Source: Sambucus nigra
Taxonomy: Eukaryota; Streptophyta; Magnoliopsida; Dipsacales; Adoxaceae
Direction: 5' to 3'
DNA length: 64,000 bases
Assembly (NCBI GenBank): GCA_949130495.1
Contig: OX422207.1
Coordinates: 838,307,573 to 838,371,572 of the forward strand
Below, piece by piece: positions 11,446 through 22,599 of the stretch. The notes below the pieces were generated by a model. The model searched no databases, was not told where the DNA came from, and was given only the letters and a program-made list of their open reading frames with translations. Every line of letters begins with the position of its first letter. Within the stretch, counting starts at the first letter, position 1. The position numbers and the translations under genes were made by a program.

Positions 11446-13551
11446 ATGGTCGCTTTTGTGAGTACTGCGGTACACAGGGAGTGGTTGACTGTTGACGACT
11501 GGGCGAACGTGGAATGGAGGACTAGGGAGCCTCTTGCTTTAGGGAGCGAGAATTATTTTGACGCGTTCGAGCCGATTGCGGATGAGCGGACTTTGCTGCG
11601 GGATTCGTCGCCTCATCGCTGTTCGAGGGTGGTGAACCTTGGTTGTTATGTAAGTAAAATGACCTTTGGCAATCTCTTTTGGTGATTTTATTTTTTTCTT
11701 GGATTTTGACAAGGTTTTTCTTTTGACAGTCTGATGTCTCTTTGTCGAATATGCGTGCCTGCGGGACGACGGGGCTTAAGGTTGTCTGGGAGCATCTTCC
11801 ACCCATGGTGCATTGGGTGGTATTATCAGTAGGCTTTGGGAGGTTGACGTCTGTGCTGGATGAGACGCCTCTTTCGACGTCGATTTTATGTGCTCTGGGA
11901 GAGAGGTGGTTGGACACTACCCACACTTTCGATTTTGTGTCTTCGGGGAGATGACTATGACTCCCATAGATGTGCAGCAACTACTGGGGCTCGATTGTGA
12001 TGAAGAACAAATAGAGGTGGATCATTCCCTGCGGGTAAGGCCGGAGGCAGTGCGGGCAATGTTCGGTGATCTGGGTAGGATAGTATCTGGGGACTCCATT
12101 CGGTTGTCCCTATTGAAGGATGTTTTGCTGAGTAGGTTAATTAATGACGAGGACGGGCTATGGGTGAGACAGATGGCTCGGTTATTCATCTTGTTGGTGT
12201 TGGGGGGGATTCATGGTGGCGTCGAGTGGCGACGTCTTCCACTTGTGGTTATTGCCGTACTTTAGGGTGTTTTCGAACATCCCTTTCTATGATTGGGGGA
12301 GCCTGACTTTGGAGATCCTCTATTTTTCTCTGGATGCATTCAGCTGGTGTTGCCGGCAGACTTTTACTGGAGCCATGTATCTTCTTGAGGTATTCTATAT
12401 TTTGCGCATTTCCCTTTCATGCATTTGCACTTTCCTTATGCGTCTCATTTTTTATTGTAAGTTCTTGTCTTTGGCAGACGTGGTTCTATGAGGTGATTGG
12501 GTGTTATACCCAACTGGTGACTCTGAAGGATGAGACTGTCGGGTACTTTTCCAGTTTTATCGATGGCGCAAGGTCAATCGGCAGTCGAGGAGATCTCTTT
12601 CTCTGGAGGCGGTGCGTCAGATCTTGAATGGCCTAACCAGTGATAGGGTAAGACTTTTCCTTTTTTAGTCTTAGTCTTTGTATGCTCTGATTTTATATTG
12701 ACTTATACGTACTTGGTATTTTCAGGTGACCTTTTACCCTTGGGGGATTGCTATTCAGGACACGGGTTTACTGGGGTGAATGCATAGCTGCGACGCTTAC
12801 TAACGCATGAGTTTGGCCACTCATGGTACCTCAGGGAGAGGCTGGTTCGATAGATCACTGAGGAGGAGGTGATGATTCCACCTGTGCGGCCTCCTATGTC
12901 TATGAGAAAGGAGCGGCTGCTGCCGAAGGATGCGAGGATTGCGGTAATGATCGGCGAGTCCTACCTCTTGTACACTGATACAGATGCGCCGTATGATTAC
13001 ATGGACTTTGTAACGAGCTGGTTGATGGTGCCCAGCATATATGATGCCTTTTCCTTCCCTCCTGTGGGTTCGAGTCGGCCAGTGGGGCCCTCCCACAGTG
13101 GTGGAGATCTGTCGATGCCTACAACGGAGGGGACTTCGAAGGTTCCCTTCGTGCAGTTGTATACTCCTTCGTACAACATTCAGCGAGCTGATGGAGGGAT
13201 GGTGCCTATGTTGCACCATCCTCATGCGATGGATCCGGTGGAGCTGGGCTTGACAGAGGAGGTCCTTCGTCCTACGGTATACCTTTTTGTTCCTTTCTTT
13301 CTTTCCTTTTCATTTCTTTTCTGCTTTGATTCTCATTCCGTCTTTTCTTACAGCAAGTTTGGGTGTTGACCACTTGGCCGAGGGACATTAGGGGCTAGAT
13401 ATCTTCTGCGATGGCCTATATTTGGAACGATGTTCCTGTTCCTTCTTACTTGGTGTTGTTTGCTTCGTTCGGGGAGGATTCTGGCTCGGGTAGCGGTGGT
13501 GCATCATCTCATCGCAGGGGAAAGAGAGAGCGTCGTAGGGGTGAAGTTTAG
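11446..13551 (+). pseudogene. Plant mobile domain (PMD) gene, antisense in element A, with four introns, now broken
   Basis: Exons read 11446-11649, 11730-12389, 12478-12647, 12726-13276 and 13354-13551, separated by GT-AG introns of 77-88 bp. Phase is kept across the junctions. The ATG at 11446 begins MVAFVSTAVHREW. Exon 2 carries GEMTMTPIDVQQLLGL and later NIPFYDWGSLTLEILY and MYLLE, the order of conserved blocks in the aminotransferase-like plant mobile domain. Exons 3-4 carry a WRKVNR block and VTFYPWG, matching the later WR and VxWxPY blocks. The C-terminus is Ser/Gly-rich, then basic (HRRGKRERRRGEV). Frameshifts lie near 11947, 12200 (a 7-G run), 12560 and about 12780-12850, and there are in-frame stops at 12852 and near 13396. 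PMD proteins occur both in hosts (MAIN/MAIL1, linked to silencing) and in transposons; this copy's role is unknown. Confidence 0.82.
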
Positions 13552-13555
13552 GTTA

Positions 13556-13590
<35 letters not shown>

Positions 13591-13911
13591 TGGGTTCGGG
13601 TTGTGTCCCATTGTTTTTGTTTTTCTTTATTTCTTACAAAATTGATTTAACACAGAAAAATATATATGCAATGTAATGGAGTTTTTTATTATCTTCTGTT
13701 AATGGTGAATGAGTGCATGCGCTTTTTACTTTGCTACTGAGACGTAAAAAGAGATATTTTTGGGATTTTAAAGGAAAGTTTTAAAATGAGAAATTATATA
13801 AGGGTGGAAGAGGATTTTTTTTGAAATTCTGTTGAGAATATCAATTTATTTTTATTGAGTTTCTGATTTTGACAAAAGAGGAAAAAGGAAAATTTCCAAA
13901 AATGGGGGGTT
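13552..13911. other. Spacer between the two antisense genes, with a (GA)n run
   Basis: A (GA)n microsatellite lies at about 13558-13587, just after the PMD stop codon. The rest is T-rich and could serve as the 3' untranslated region. No ORF. Confidence 0.55.
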
Positions 13912-14076
13912 GCAGATCGGTAAGAACCTTGTCCTGCCTATTGGCAGTCAAGTCTAGTCCCATCAATTCAAAGCTTTGATTAGTACCCTCTTTAGTCTTT
14001 GGTACCTTGTGGGCAGGATTCCCTCCGATTTCTGCAAGGATTGTGTCTCTTGTAAGGGTTTTCAAGTATAAAAAGG
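13912..14076 (+). promoter_or_regulatory. Promoter of the second antisense gene
   Basis: TATAAAAAGG at 14067-14076 lies 73 bp before the ATG at 14149. Upstream are agatcggta (13914) and cctattggcag (13937), with a weaker tccgatttctgca near 14023. These match the sites before the PMD gene and in the Tat LTR. The leader after the TATA box is pyrimidine-rich. Confidence 0.5.
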
Positions 14077-14148
14077 GGTAAGGGTGGAGTGTTTTCATCA
14101 CACCGTCACATTCTTACTTACTTGCTTACTATCTCTTAGTCTTGCAAG

Positions 14149-15412
14149 ATGGCTCTCCCTGGTAACATTGAGTTTGCTAACTACCTCAAAGTCGTGGAAG
14201 CAATGTTCTCTTATAATGTTTACTACGATGCTTTCCTCATTCGTTGAGTCTCTTTGTGGCGCAATCAGCCCATAGAGTAGAACATGCTGATGGCAGCGAT
14301 ACAATTTTGGTACCCCGAAGACCATGTATTTTTCTTTGGCTTGAAGGAAGTCTGTCCGACTTATGAGAAATTTTCTGCTATGTTGGGAGTAAATCCTATT
14401 GTGACGGCTACTATGCCTGAATTTTCTCGGTCTCCTCGGGAGTTATTCGATGGAATTTTTTGTATCCCGCCTTCGGTGGCCAGACCACTGGTTGCTGGAG
14501 GAATGATCTCCCTTTTGGTGGTGTTATAATTCGTGCATTTGCAGGAGGTTGGCGATGCTGGATACGCCGGAGCCTTTGTTCTGGGCTTAGTTTAAAATTT
14601 ATTGGTGGTGACTGGGGAACTGCTGGTGGACCCACAACTTGAAACCATTACTTCATGGATGTCATTCCGTCGCAATCCTGCAGCGGTGATACTGGCGGGA
14701 AGGTCGTTTTGACTTTTTGAGGGGTAGCCCCGTGATGCTGTTCATGTGGTTGTCTGAAAGACTCTAATTGGTGACTCCTCCAGAATATCCTTTGTCATTT
14801 GTACCTAACTTCTTTTCGTGCCATTTCATCAGCGTTGGCTTGGATATTGAGAACTGGGAGAACTAGTTTGTGGAGCATGGGGCTCTAAATTTGTACTAGT
14901 CAGTGCCTTGGTAGGGACATTTTCTGCCTATTCTAGAGCTGGGAGAATACCCGTATGTTCGGTTGGTTGGTTTCAGACAGACCTCTTTATATTTTCCTTG
15001 GCGACTTCTGTGTCAATTTGGCTTGGAGCAGGTCATGACACCTCGGACACTAGATTTCTTTCTAGTAGAAGATTTGACTGAGTGTTTGGGCATGCGTCTG
15101 GACTCTTTGTAGGAGAGTCGGTGTCCATCGACCCATCCCTCTAAGTTTGTTGGGAGAGTTTGGCATATCCCTGGGGATTATATGAGGTGGTTGTTGAGGA
15201 GAGTAGTCAGCAAGATGTTGACAGTGGATACTGGACAAAGGTGTCTTGTCTTATTTAATACCATGGAAGGAGGTGTTGTGGTTTTTCTGATGCTGGTTCG
15301 AGCTTATCGGTCCATGGAGCGTCTGCGGCACTCTATTCAGGCAGGGGAAGCTTGGGGGCCCCAGGATGCAGATGATGATGACGGAGCGGGCTCCTCTGGT
15401 AGTTGTGGGTAG
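14149..15412 (+). pseudogene. DUF7745/PMD-like gene, antisense in element A, broken
   Basis: The ATG at 14149 begins MALPGNIEFANYLKVVEAMF. Two stops follow, then an open run from 14284 with QFWYPEDHVFFFGLKEVCPT and YEKFSAMLGV, close to the N-terminal blocks of plant DUF7745/PMD-type transposon proteins. After a decayed middle, another frame near 14990-15080 has LLCQFGLEQV and TPRTLDFFLVEDLTE. The last open part (15182-15412) has MRWLLRRVVSKM and ends with an acidic Ser/Gly tail and TAG. At least two frameshifts and four stops are visible. Short introns are possible but I could not place them. It follows the PMD gene head to tail and converges on the pol gene. Confidence 0.55.
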
Positions 15413-15798
15413 GATTTGGGAGAGTTTATTTTGTAATGGAGAATAAGTGTGGGTATTTTATTTGGCTTTCTAGGAAGGTAGGGGGAGGGAATTATCCGTT
15501 CCTTTTCTTATGTAATTGTACTGTAATTTATTATTAGTGAAATAAACAAGTTTTTGATCATCCAGCTGTGCCTTTTGAGGAGTTTCATATTTTTGAATTA
15601 TCTATACCGATCACTAAGGCATACATAATCCTTTTGTTCAAGTATATGTTAGAATGAACTGTCATTCTCGGAGACAAGAAAAGAATAGTTTTTTTGTGAA
15701 AAAGAAAGGGTCGTGCTCATGTAAAATGTATGAGCTGCCTACGTAACTCTGGGGTTTTGAAATTTTTTAATTTGTTTGAAAATGGTTTTTTCAGAGGA
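15413..15798. other. Convergent gene ends: antisense gene 3' region and pol 3' region
   Basis: An AATAAA at 15541-15546 is a possible plus-strand poly(A) signal for the antisense gene. The pol reading frame arrives from the other side and stops at 15799. No ORF in between. Confidence 0.5.
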
Positions 15799-16865
15799 TC
15801 AGGCACACGTAGTTCTGGTTAGAGGGAAGTGAAGATTTTTTTTATTTTTTAAAAAAGAAGGGAGATGAGAAGAGTCGTAGCACACTGAGATTTCGGACGA
15901 GGGGTAGAATTTCTTGAGACGATCCAGTTTGACTGGACGAGCCATCTCCTCCCCATCTAAGTCAGTGAGCATGGAGCCACTGTCAGAAAAAATCTTTTTC
16001 ACAATGTATGGGCCGCTCCAATTGGGCTTGAATTTCCCTCTAGGGTCCCAAATAGGTTCTACTATTTCTTTAAGGGATAAATCCCCCTCTCGGACACCAC
16101 GATTATTGACTCTCTTATTTAATGAATGTGATATTCGGCAATGGTACCCTTGTATGTGATACAGCGCTTTTAATCTCCTTTCTTCCAAGAGTAGCAGTTC
16201 GTCGAGACGGCTTTGATGCCTGTCCTCCTCACTGACTTGGATTTCGAGCATGACACGAAGTGAAGGGATTTTTAGCTCAACGGGTAAGACTGCTTCCATG
16301 CCATAAACTATTGAGTAAGGGGTAGACCCAGTAGAGGTTCAGATTGAGGTTCGGTAGCCCCAGAGGGAGTAAGGGATTCGGTCTACCCAATCTTGACATC
16401 TTTCAGTCATCTTACTGATGATGGACTTAAGGTTCTTATTGGCGGCTTCGACTGCACCATTGGTCTGAGGTCGGTAGGGAGAAGATTTGTGTCTCTAAAT
16501 CCCATACTCGCTGACCACTTATGTGACTTCTTCCTCGAAATTCAACCCATTATCTGATACTAACTCGTGTGGGACCCCATATTGGCAGATGATGTTTTTC
16601 TTGATGAATTTGGCCACTTTCTTGGCGTTCAGAACTGCGTATGACTCAGCTTCGACCCATTTGGTGAAATAATCAATGGCAACTACGATGAACTCATGCC
16701 CTTTGGAAGCCTTCGGTGTAACCTTCCCTATGATGTCGATGCCCCAAGTGGAGAACAGCCAGGGAGAAGCCGTGTTGTATAATTTTCGCGGAGACAGATG
16801 CAGAAGATTGGAGAATTGTTGGCATTTGAGGCATCTCCGAACATAGGCAGAGAAATCCTGGGTCA
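15799..16865 (-). pseudogene. Element A integrase, catalytic core and C-terminal part (split from the N-terminal part by element B)
   Basis: Reading down from 16865, the sequence continues the integrase interrupted at 27015. It has the second half of the zinc-binding domain (CLKCQQ), then the core with WGIDIIGK (first Asp), VSDNG (second Asp) and NGAVEAANKN (Glu). The D-D-E triad is therefore present, though with a stop after EEEVT (16519) and another near 16335. The C-terminal ORF (15799-16299) has the GPY-type segment WSGPYIVKKIF. There is no chromodomain. Integrase would insert element cDNA; this copy is split by a 10 kb insertion. Confidence 0.85.
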
Positions 16866-16870
16866 TGGTG
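16866..16870. repeat. Target-site duplication of element B, left copy (tggtg)
   Basis: Identical to 27010-27014 and immediately outside the TG end of the LTR. Confidence 0.95.
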
Positions 16871-19691
16871 TGTGACACCCCACCTAATTAATTACCGGGT
16901 GATAAGTCCTTAATTAATTAATTTCAGACTATCAAGCTGGTTCAGATAATGCATCACTATCGAAAACTCAAATTTAATTTATTAAAACTAATCACCTAAT
17001 ATTTAAAAAGGTTGATGTCAAAATTTTATATCGTTATTAACCACCAACATCAAAAATATATAAGGCCGTCATCATACTTCACAAAAGCATAAAGAAAACT
17101 AACTGAACATAAGTAAGGAACTGGAGCAAACCAGTCAAATTCCATATAATAATCCAATAACATGAATTTAAAGTCTAATGATGAAATAAAACAACTCTAA
17201 ATCTCTGAATGTAAATAGGAGGGACGGCGTGTCCAACTGAATAGATAACTCAGAAAGGAAGAATAGGTTGAGTCGTCTACTAGAAATTATCATGCAACTT
17301 CCACAACAGCTACAACACGACAACTGAATAAAGTCTCCTAAGGCTGGTGTCCCTATGGCTAGGCACCTAAAAATAATGGAACAATAGAGAGATATACAGA
17401 AAAAAGGGTCAGAGCCCGAGTAGAAAACAGTTAAAATAGCAAGTGCTTAAATTGATTCAATTAGCACAATTATTATTCAAGTTAACTTAGCGTACTCATT
17501 TGAGATACTCACCCCTCGATCTAATGTGCACGCCTAACAAACCTAACTACCCATACTAGTCATAATACCCTGACTGACTACTAGGTACATACTATTATGC
17601 TAGAAGGTCTCCCTAAATAACTCAAAGCCGACGTACTTAAGATTTCGATTTAGGTTTAGAATTACTTTAGTTTATTCACATATTTTTCTAATTGCCCAGC
17701 TGATAATACCATAATCACACATCTAAAAGAAAATAGAGTCATCAGCATTAGACACCAAACAGGATTTCGGTATACACACATTATTCTCTTTATGTATACA
17801 TATCAATTTATATATAAATATAGTAATATTGCACCCCTGGTTGAGAAACCCTTAGTGCTACGCATACTTCGCTATCTAGTCCCATTGCAACGTTAACGCA
17901 TAGAGGACATCTGGTCCAATCTCTCAAGAACTAATAGAAACACAAACACCTATTGGAGGCGAACATAGTCCCAAGCCGATGGGCTACGCACCGATACAAC
18001 CGTCATCACTATCGTTCTCACGGATAACCCGTACCTAGGTTCCATTCTCTAGTGGTACGACTCTAAATATCCCGAAGGCACACAAGATCTGATCGTCCAC
18101 AACGCGTTAACCTCCGTTCAATAGCCAGTAGCTAGGTATGTCATACACATAATATTTTGAGCAATAAGCATACACACAACTTATAAAAATTCATTGGCTT
18201 TCCCGCAGCCTAGTATTAGCAGTACGTATAATATATCCCCTATTATACCCCGTACTTTATTCATATATATTCTCCCTTGTATTTTTGCACCTCTCTAATT
18301 CTATGAATTTTTATACCTTCCGAGGGTCGACATATTCTCCGCTCACTAATAATTATTACTTTCAGTCACTCGACAATCATACAGGTCTAACACTCATTTA
18401 AATAAGCCTACAGGAAGTTCGAAATAAAAAGCCTTAAGAGTCATTCTGGAATCTCGTTGGAAGACCCAGGGAATCTCGTTCGAACGAAGTCCCCCCCACT
18501 TCGAACGAACTACCAAACTCGTTAGAAGGGCCACTGGAATCTCGTTAGAAGTCTCGTTGGAACAAGGTCGTTTGAACGACCTGGGCTGAACTTCTAACGA
18601 AAATTCCGCAGTTGCCCAGTTCATCTTCAAAGTTCATTTTTCCACATTTTCTCCTCTTCAACTCAACCTAAGCTCATTCCAACTCAAGATTCCTAAACTA
18701 CTCTAAGTCACCCTAGAACACTTCTTAGCATAGTTTTGGGGCCGAATCCTTCCAATCATCAGGTAAATTCAACAAATTCCTAATTTTTCCCATGAGTCAT
18801 ATTAACATAAACCCATAATTATTAATCTATAAAAACTCCATTTTTATTTTGTGATTAACATCTAATTCACCAAATTTCATATTACTATTAAGGGGGAAAA
18901 TCCTCTACATGTAAACCCCCATCATATTTCTAAAATTCCTACACAATCTCATCATAGGTAAATCTAATTTGGTATTAGTAGTTCTAAAACCTCAACATAT
19001 GTTAACAATAGTAATAAATGCTAAGAGAAAGAGAAAGATAATCACTTAACTTAAAATAAACTTTCGATTCACGGGTTGAAATTGGTATGGTAATGATCCT
19101 CTTGACACGATATACGTGTTGTTGTACTTTTTGGTGTGAAAGCTTGAGTTCTTGGCTTAGGGCTCTAATTGAGTCTTCTTCTTCCTTGGTTCTCTCTCTC
19201 TTTTACTCTCTTTCTCATGTAGGTTCAAACTGACAGGCCACTAAACCTAAATGCTTTTAATTAAACCCAATTTTCGTCCATTTAATTACCAAAAATCCCA
19301 AAAGACCAAAATACCCCTCCAGGGTGTCGTTTTGGGTTAAAATGCCCCAGACTCCAAATAAAATACCCGAGTAGTGTTTTCTGACTATTTTGACCCTTCT
19401 GGACACTCTTGCGCACTCAAAATAGTCATCCAAGTTATGCAAAAATAATTTACCTTTTAAACCCCCAATTACATACTAGTGACGCGACTCATACACGTCC
19501 CAATTATTTATAACATAAGTGTCGTGTATCTCATCCCGGCCATAATATTATTTCAATAACTACTAACTCTCATCACGCTAGTGATTATTATCATAAAATC
19601 AGATTAATTATAATTTAAATTTTCTCCTTTTAATTTAATTAATCCTTATTTTCCATAAAAATAATTATGCGTAAAAATACGGGGTATTATA
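16871..19691 (-). repeat. 3' LTR of element B
   Basis: Colinear with 24157-27009. The plus strand begins tgtgacaccccacctaatta and ends ggggtattata, the final CA having become TA. It contains the TCGTTCGAACGA palindrome region at about 18455-18600. Confidence 0.93.
18455..18600. repeat. TCGTTCGAACGA palindrome cluster in element B's left LTR
   Basis: tcgttcgaacga at 18476-18487, acttcgaacgaac near 18499, and tcgttagaagtctcgttgg at 18542-18560, with several ctcgtt(a/g)gaag variants. The right LTR has the same region at 25738-25920 with perfect palindromes at 25794-25807 and 25866-25879. Confidence 0.75.
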
Positions 19692-21100
19692 TACTTCCCC
19701 CCTAATAACAGAATTTTGTCCCGAAATTCTGTTATTATGTATATATATACCTGGCAAGAATAACTCTGGATAGCGTTCACGCATGTCATCCTTGCGCTCC
19801 CAAGTTGATTCCTCAACATTATGTTGCCTCCACTGAACAAGTACTAGTGGTACTAATTTCGACCTCAACTTCCTCTCGTTATAATCTAGGATATCTATCG
19901 GCCCCTCCTCGTAGGAGCTATTAGGATGTAATTCTATCTCCTCTAACGCAATGTGAGTATAGGCCAAATCATCTTAAAGAATCTCCTCAGCGAAGAGATA
20001 TGAAACACGTCATGGACTCTATACAAGTTCTCCGGTAACCCAAGTTTATAAGCAACTGGCCCAATCCTCTCAATAATGGGGAACGGCCCTACATACCTAG
20101 GCGCCGACTTTACCTTCTTCCCAAAACGCATAACTCCCTTTATAGGGGACACCCGAAGTAACACCTGGTCCCCAATGTTGAACTCTAAAAAATAATGTTT
20201 GGCATCAATGTAGCTCTTCTGCCGATCCTGAGCAACTCGAATATGGCTCCGTATCAACTCTATCCTTGCCGAAGTATCCTGAATCACCTCTGGACCAAGT
20301 AACTTTTTGTCCCCCACCTCTAGTCAACATGTCGGGGAACAACAAGGTCTGCCGTATAGGGGCCTCAAATGGAGCCATACCGATAGTAAACTGGTAGGAG
20401 TTGTTATAGGCAAACTCCGCCAGTGGTAGGTACTTCTCCCAGCCTCCACCAAAATTAGTGATGCACATACGTAACATATCCTCTAATATCTTATTCTTCT
20501 GTACGATCTGACCATCCGTCTGCGGGTGATAGGCCGTGCTCAGTCGTAACTCCGTACTCAACACCATTTAAAAACTCTTCCAAAATCAAGAAACAAATAT
20601 CTTATCTCTGCCAGACACGTTATTAAGAGGCACTCTGTGGAGTCTCACTATCTCTACTATGAATATCTGGGCGCACTTTCCCGTGGTGTAGTCCGTCCTA
20701 GCTGGCAGAAAGTGGACTACCTTGGTCAATCGATCCACTATCACCCATATCGAATCGTGACCCCTCTGTGGTGTAGGTAATCCCATGATGAAGTCCATGG
20801 AAATGCTCTACCATTTCCACGTAGGATCCTCTAATGGTTGTAGAAGTCCCGTCGGTCTCTGATGGTCCACCTTTACCAACTGACAAGTGGCACATTTCGA
20901 GACGAACTCGGTAATATCCTTGTTCATTCCGCTCCACCAGTACTATCTACGCATATCCTGGTACATCTTATCCCCATCGGGATGTATCGCAAATCGTGAT
21001 CCGTTGAACTCTGTCATCACCTCGTGTTACAAGTCTTCCCCCTCAGGGACCACCAATCGCCCATTAAAACGTAGACCTCCATTTGAGCCCACGGTATAAG
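19665..21100 (-). pseudogene. Element B integrase with C-terminal chromodomain
   Basis: In order on the minus strand: a zinc-binding segment ending CATCQLVK (about 20880), the core with MDFIMGLP and VDRLTKVVHF (20798-20586), LSTAYHPQTDGQ (about 20530), the tail with VGPFPIIERIGPVAYKL (19943-20317), and a chromodomain with LVPLVLVQWRQH and STWERKDDMRERYPEL (about 19750-19870). The reading frame runs into the LTR and stops at 19665. The glutamate expected just after TDGQ is not seen. Several stops and at least two frame changes split the gene. Chromodomains of this group are known to guide insertion towards particular chromatin. Confidence 0.85.
19692..19706 (-). promoter_or_regulatory. Polypurine tract of element B
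   Basis: Minus-strand GGGGGGAAGTA directly before the start of the 3' LTR, the position used to prime second-strand synthesis. Confidence 0.75.
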
Positions 21101-22560
21101 ACTCGGCCCCATCTGCTAGTAGTTGTACTATTTAATTCTAGCAAAAAGGATCAGTTGCATATGCATGTACTACTCTCGAAATAATCTGGGGCGTAACCGT
21201 CATCACATACATAAAAGATTGAGTCACCACATCCTGGTTCCCTAATTCCTTCCGTTTCACTTTCCACACCTCGGCCACCTCATCAACTGGTCTACGGTTC
21301 AACGCGTCTTCTACTATGTTAGCCTTCCCCGGGTGGTATTGGATATCAAATTAATAATCCTTCACAAACTCAAGCCACCAACGTTGACGTATATTTAACT
21401 CCTTCTACGTGAATAGGTACTGTAGTGATTTGTGGTCCGTGAATAAATAAAATTTCTCCCCTAGGAGGTAATGTTTCCAAATCCGAAGTGCAAACATGAC
21501 CGCTGTTAATTCCAAGTCATGGGTGGGGTAATTTTTCTCGGGAGGCTTAAGCTTACGGGAAGCATAATGTATAGTCTAATCCTCCTGCTGTAGTACACCT
21601 CCAAGTTCTAATAAAGACGCATCAGTGTAAAATAGATACACCACTCCCGACCTGGGTAATGTTAACACTGGTGCTAAGGTTAACTTATCTTTTAACTCAT
21701 CGAAGGCTAACTGACAGGCGTCACTCCAGATAAACGGCACCCCTTGGCGGGTCAAATGAGTCAACGGACCCTCTATCTTTGAAAATCCTCGAATGGACCT
21801 CCTGTAGGATTCGACTAAACCCAAGAAACTGCATATCTCGGTCTGTGTCGTGGGCTGTCCCCACTCCCTCACCGTTGACACCTTCTCTAATCCATGGATA
21901 TCCCTCTATCGGAGATAATATTCCCCCAAAACTGAACCTCGTTTAGCCAAAATCCATATTTCTCATATTTTGCATACAACTCGTGCTGGTGCAGTGTCTG
22001 CAAAACTTACCTCAAATTTTCGGCGCGCTCCTCCTCGGTCTGGGAGTAAATCAGGATGTCATCTATGAAGACAATGACGAACTGATCTAGGAACTCTCTG
22101 AACACCCTGTTCATCAAGTAGATAAACACGGCTGGGGCATTGGTTAGCCCAAAAGTCATAACCCTAAACTCTTAGGAACCATATCTCGACCACAAAGGAG
22201 TCTTCGACATATCTTGCTCCCTGATCCTTAACTAATGGTGTCCCGAACTCAAGTTAATCTTTGAGAAGAATGCGTCTCCTCTTAATTGGTCGAATGGGTC
22301 ATCGATTCGGGGCAACAGATACTTATTCCGTGTCATGACTTTATCCAACTCTCGGTAATCAATACACAAGTAATGATCCCTCTCTCTTCTTAATGAACAG
22401 CACAGGGGCACCCCAAGGTGAAGTACTCCTATGAATAAACCCCTGACCCAACAGATGCTCTACCTGATCTTGTAACTTCAAAGGTTCGATAGGGTTAGGC
22501 TCAATCAGTCTAATAATTGTAGCTATATTAGCCTCCTTGTCGCTCCGATTTATTTACGAG
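21101..22560 (-). pseudogene. Element B reverse transcriptase and RNase H
   Basis: The RT active site reads [10 protein letters not shown] at about 22035-22070, with the two Asp residues present. RNase H starts in the ORF 21576-21881 with FYTDASLLELGGVL and continues through a stop into [20 protein letters not shown] and [12 protein letters not shown]. The order and wording are those of chromovirus pol. Stops at about 21576 and 21395 and several more upstream show it is inactive. Confidence 0.85.
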
Positions 22561-22599
22561 GTAAAACTTTTGACAACACTTAAGTTATCATTCCCTTTA

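Noticed and set aside
15914..16159. Plus-strand ORFs across the pol genes of A and B (for example 15914-16159, 23436-23894, 28143-28574)
   Set aside because: They are mirror readings of the minus-strand pol and gag genes and carry no motifs of their own.
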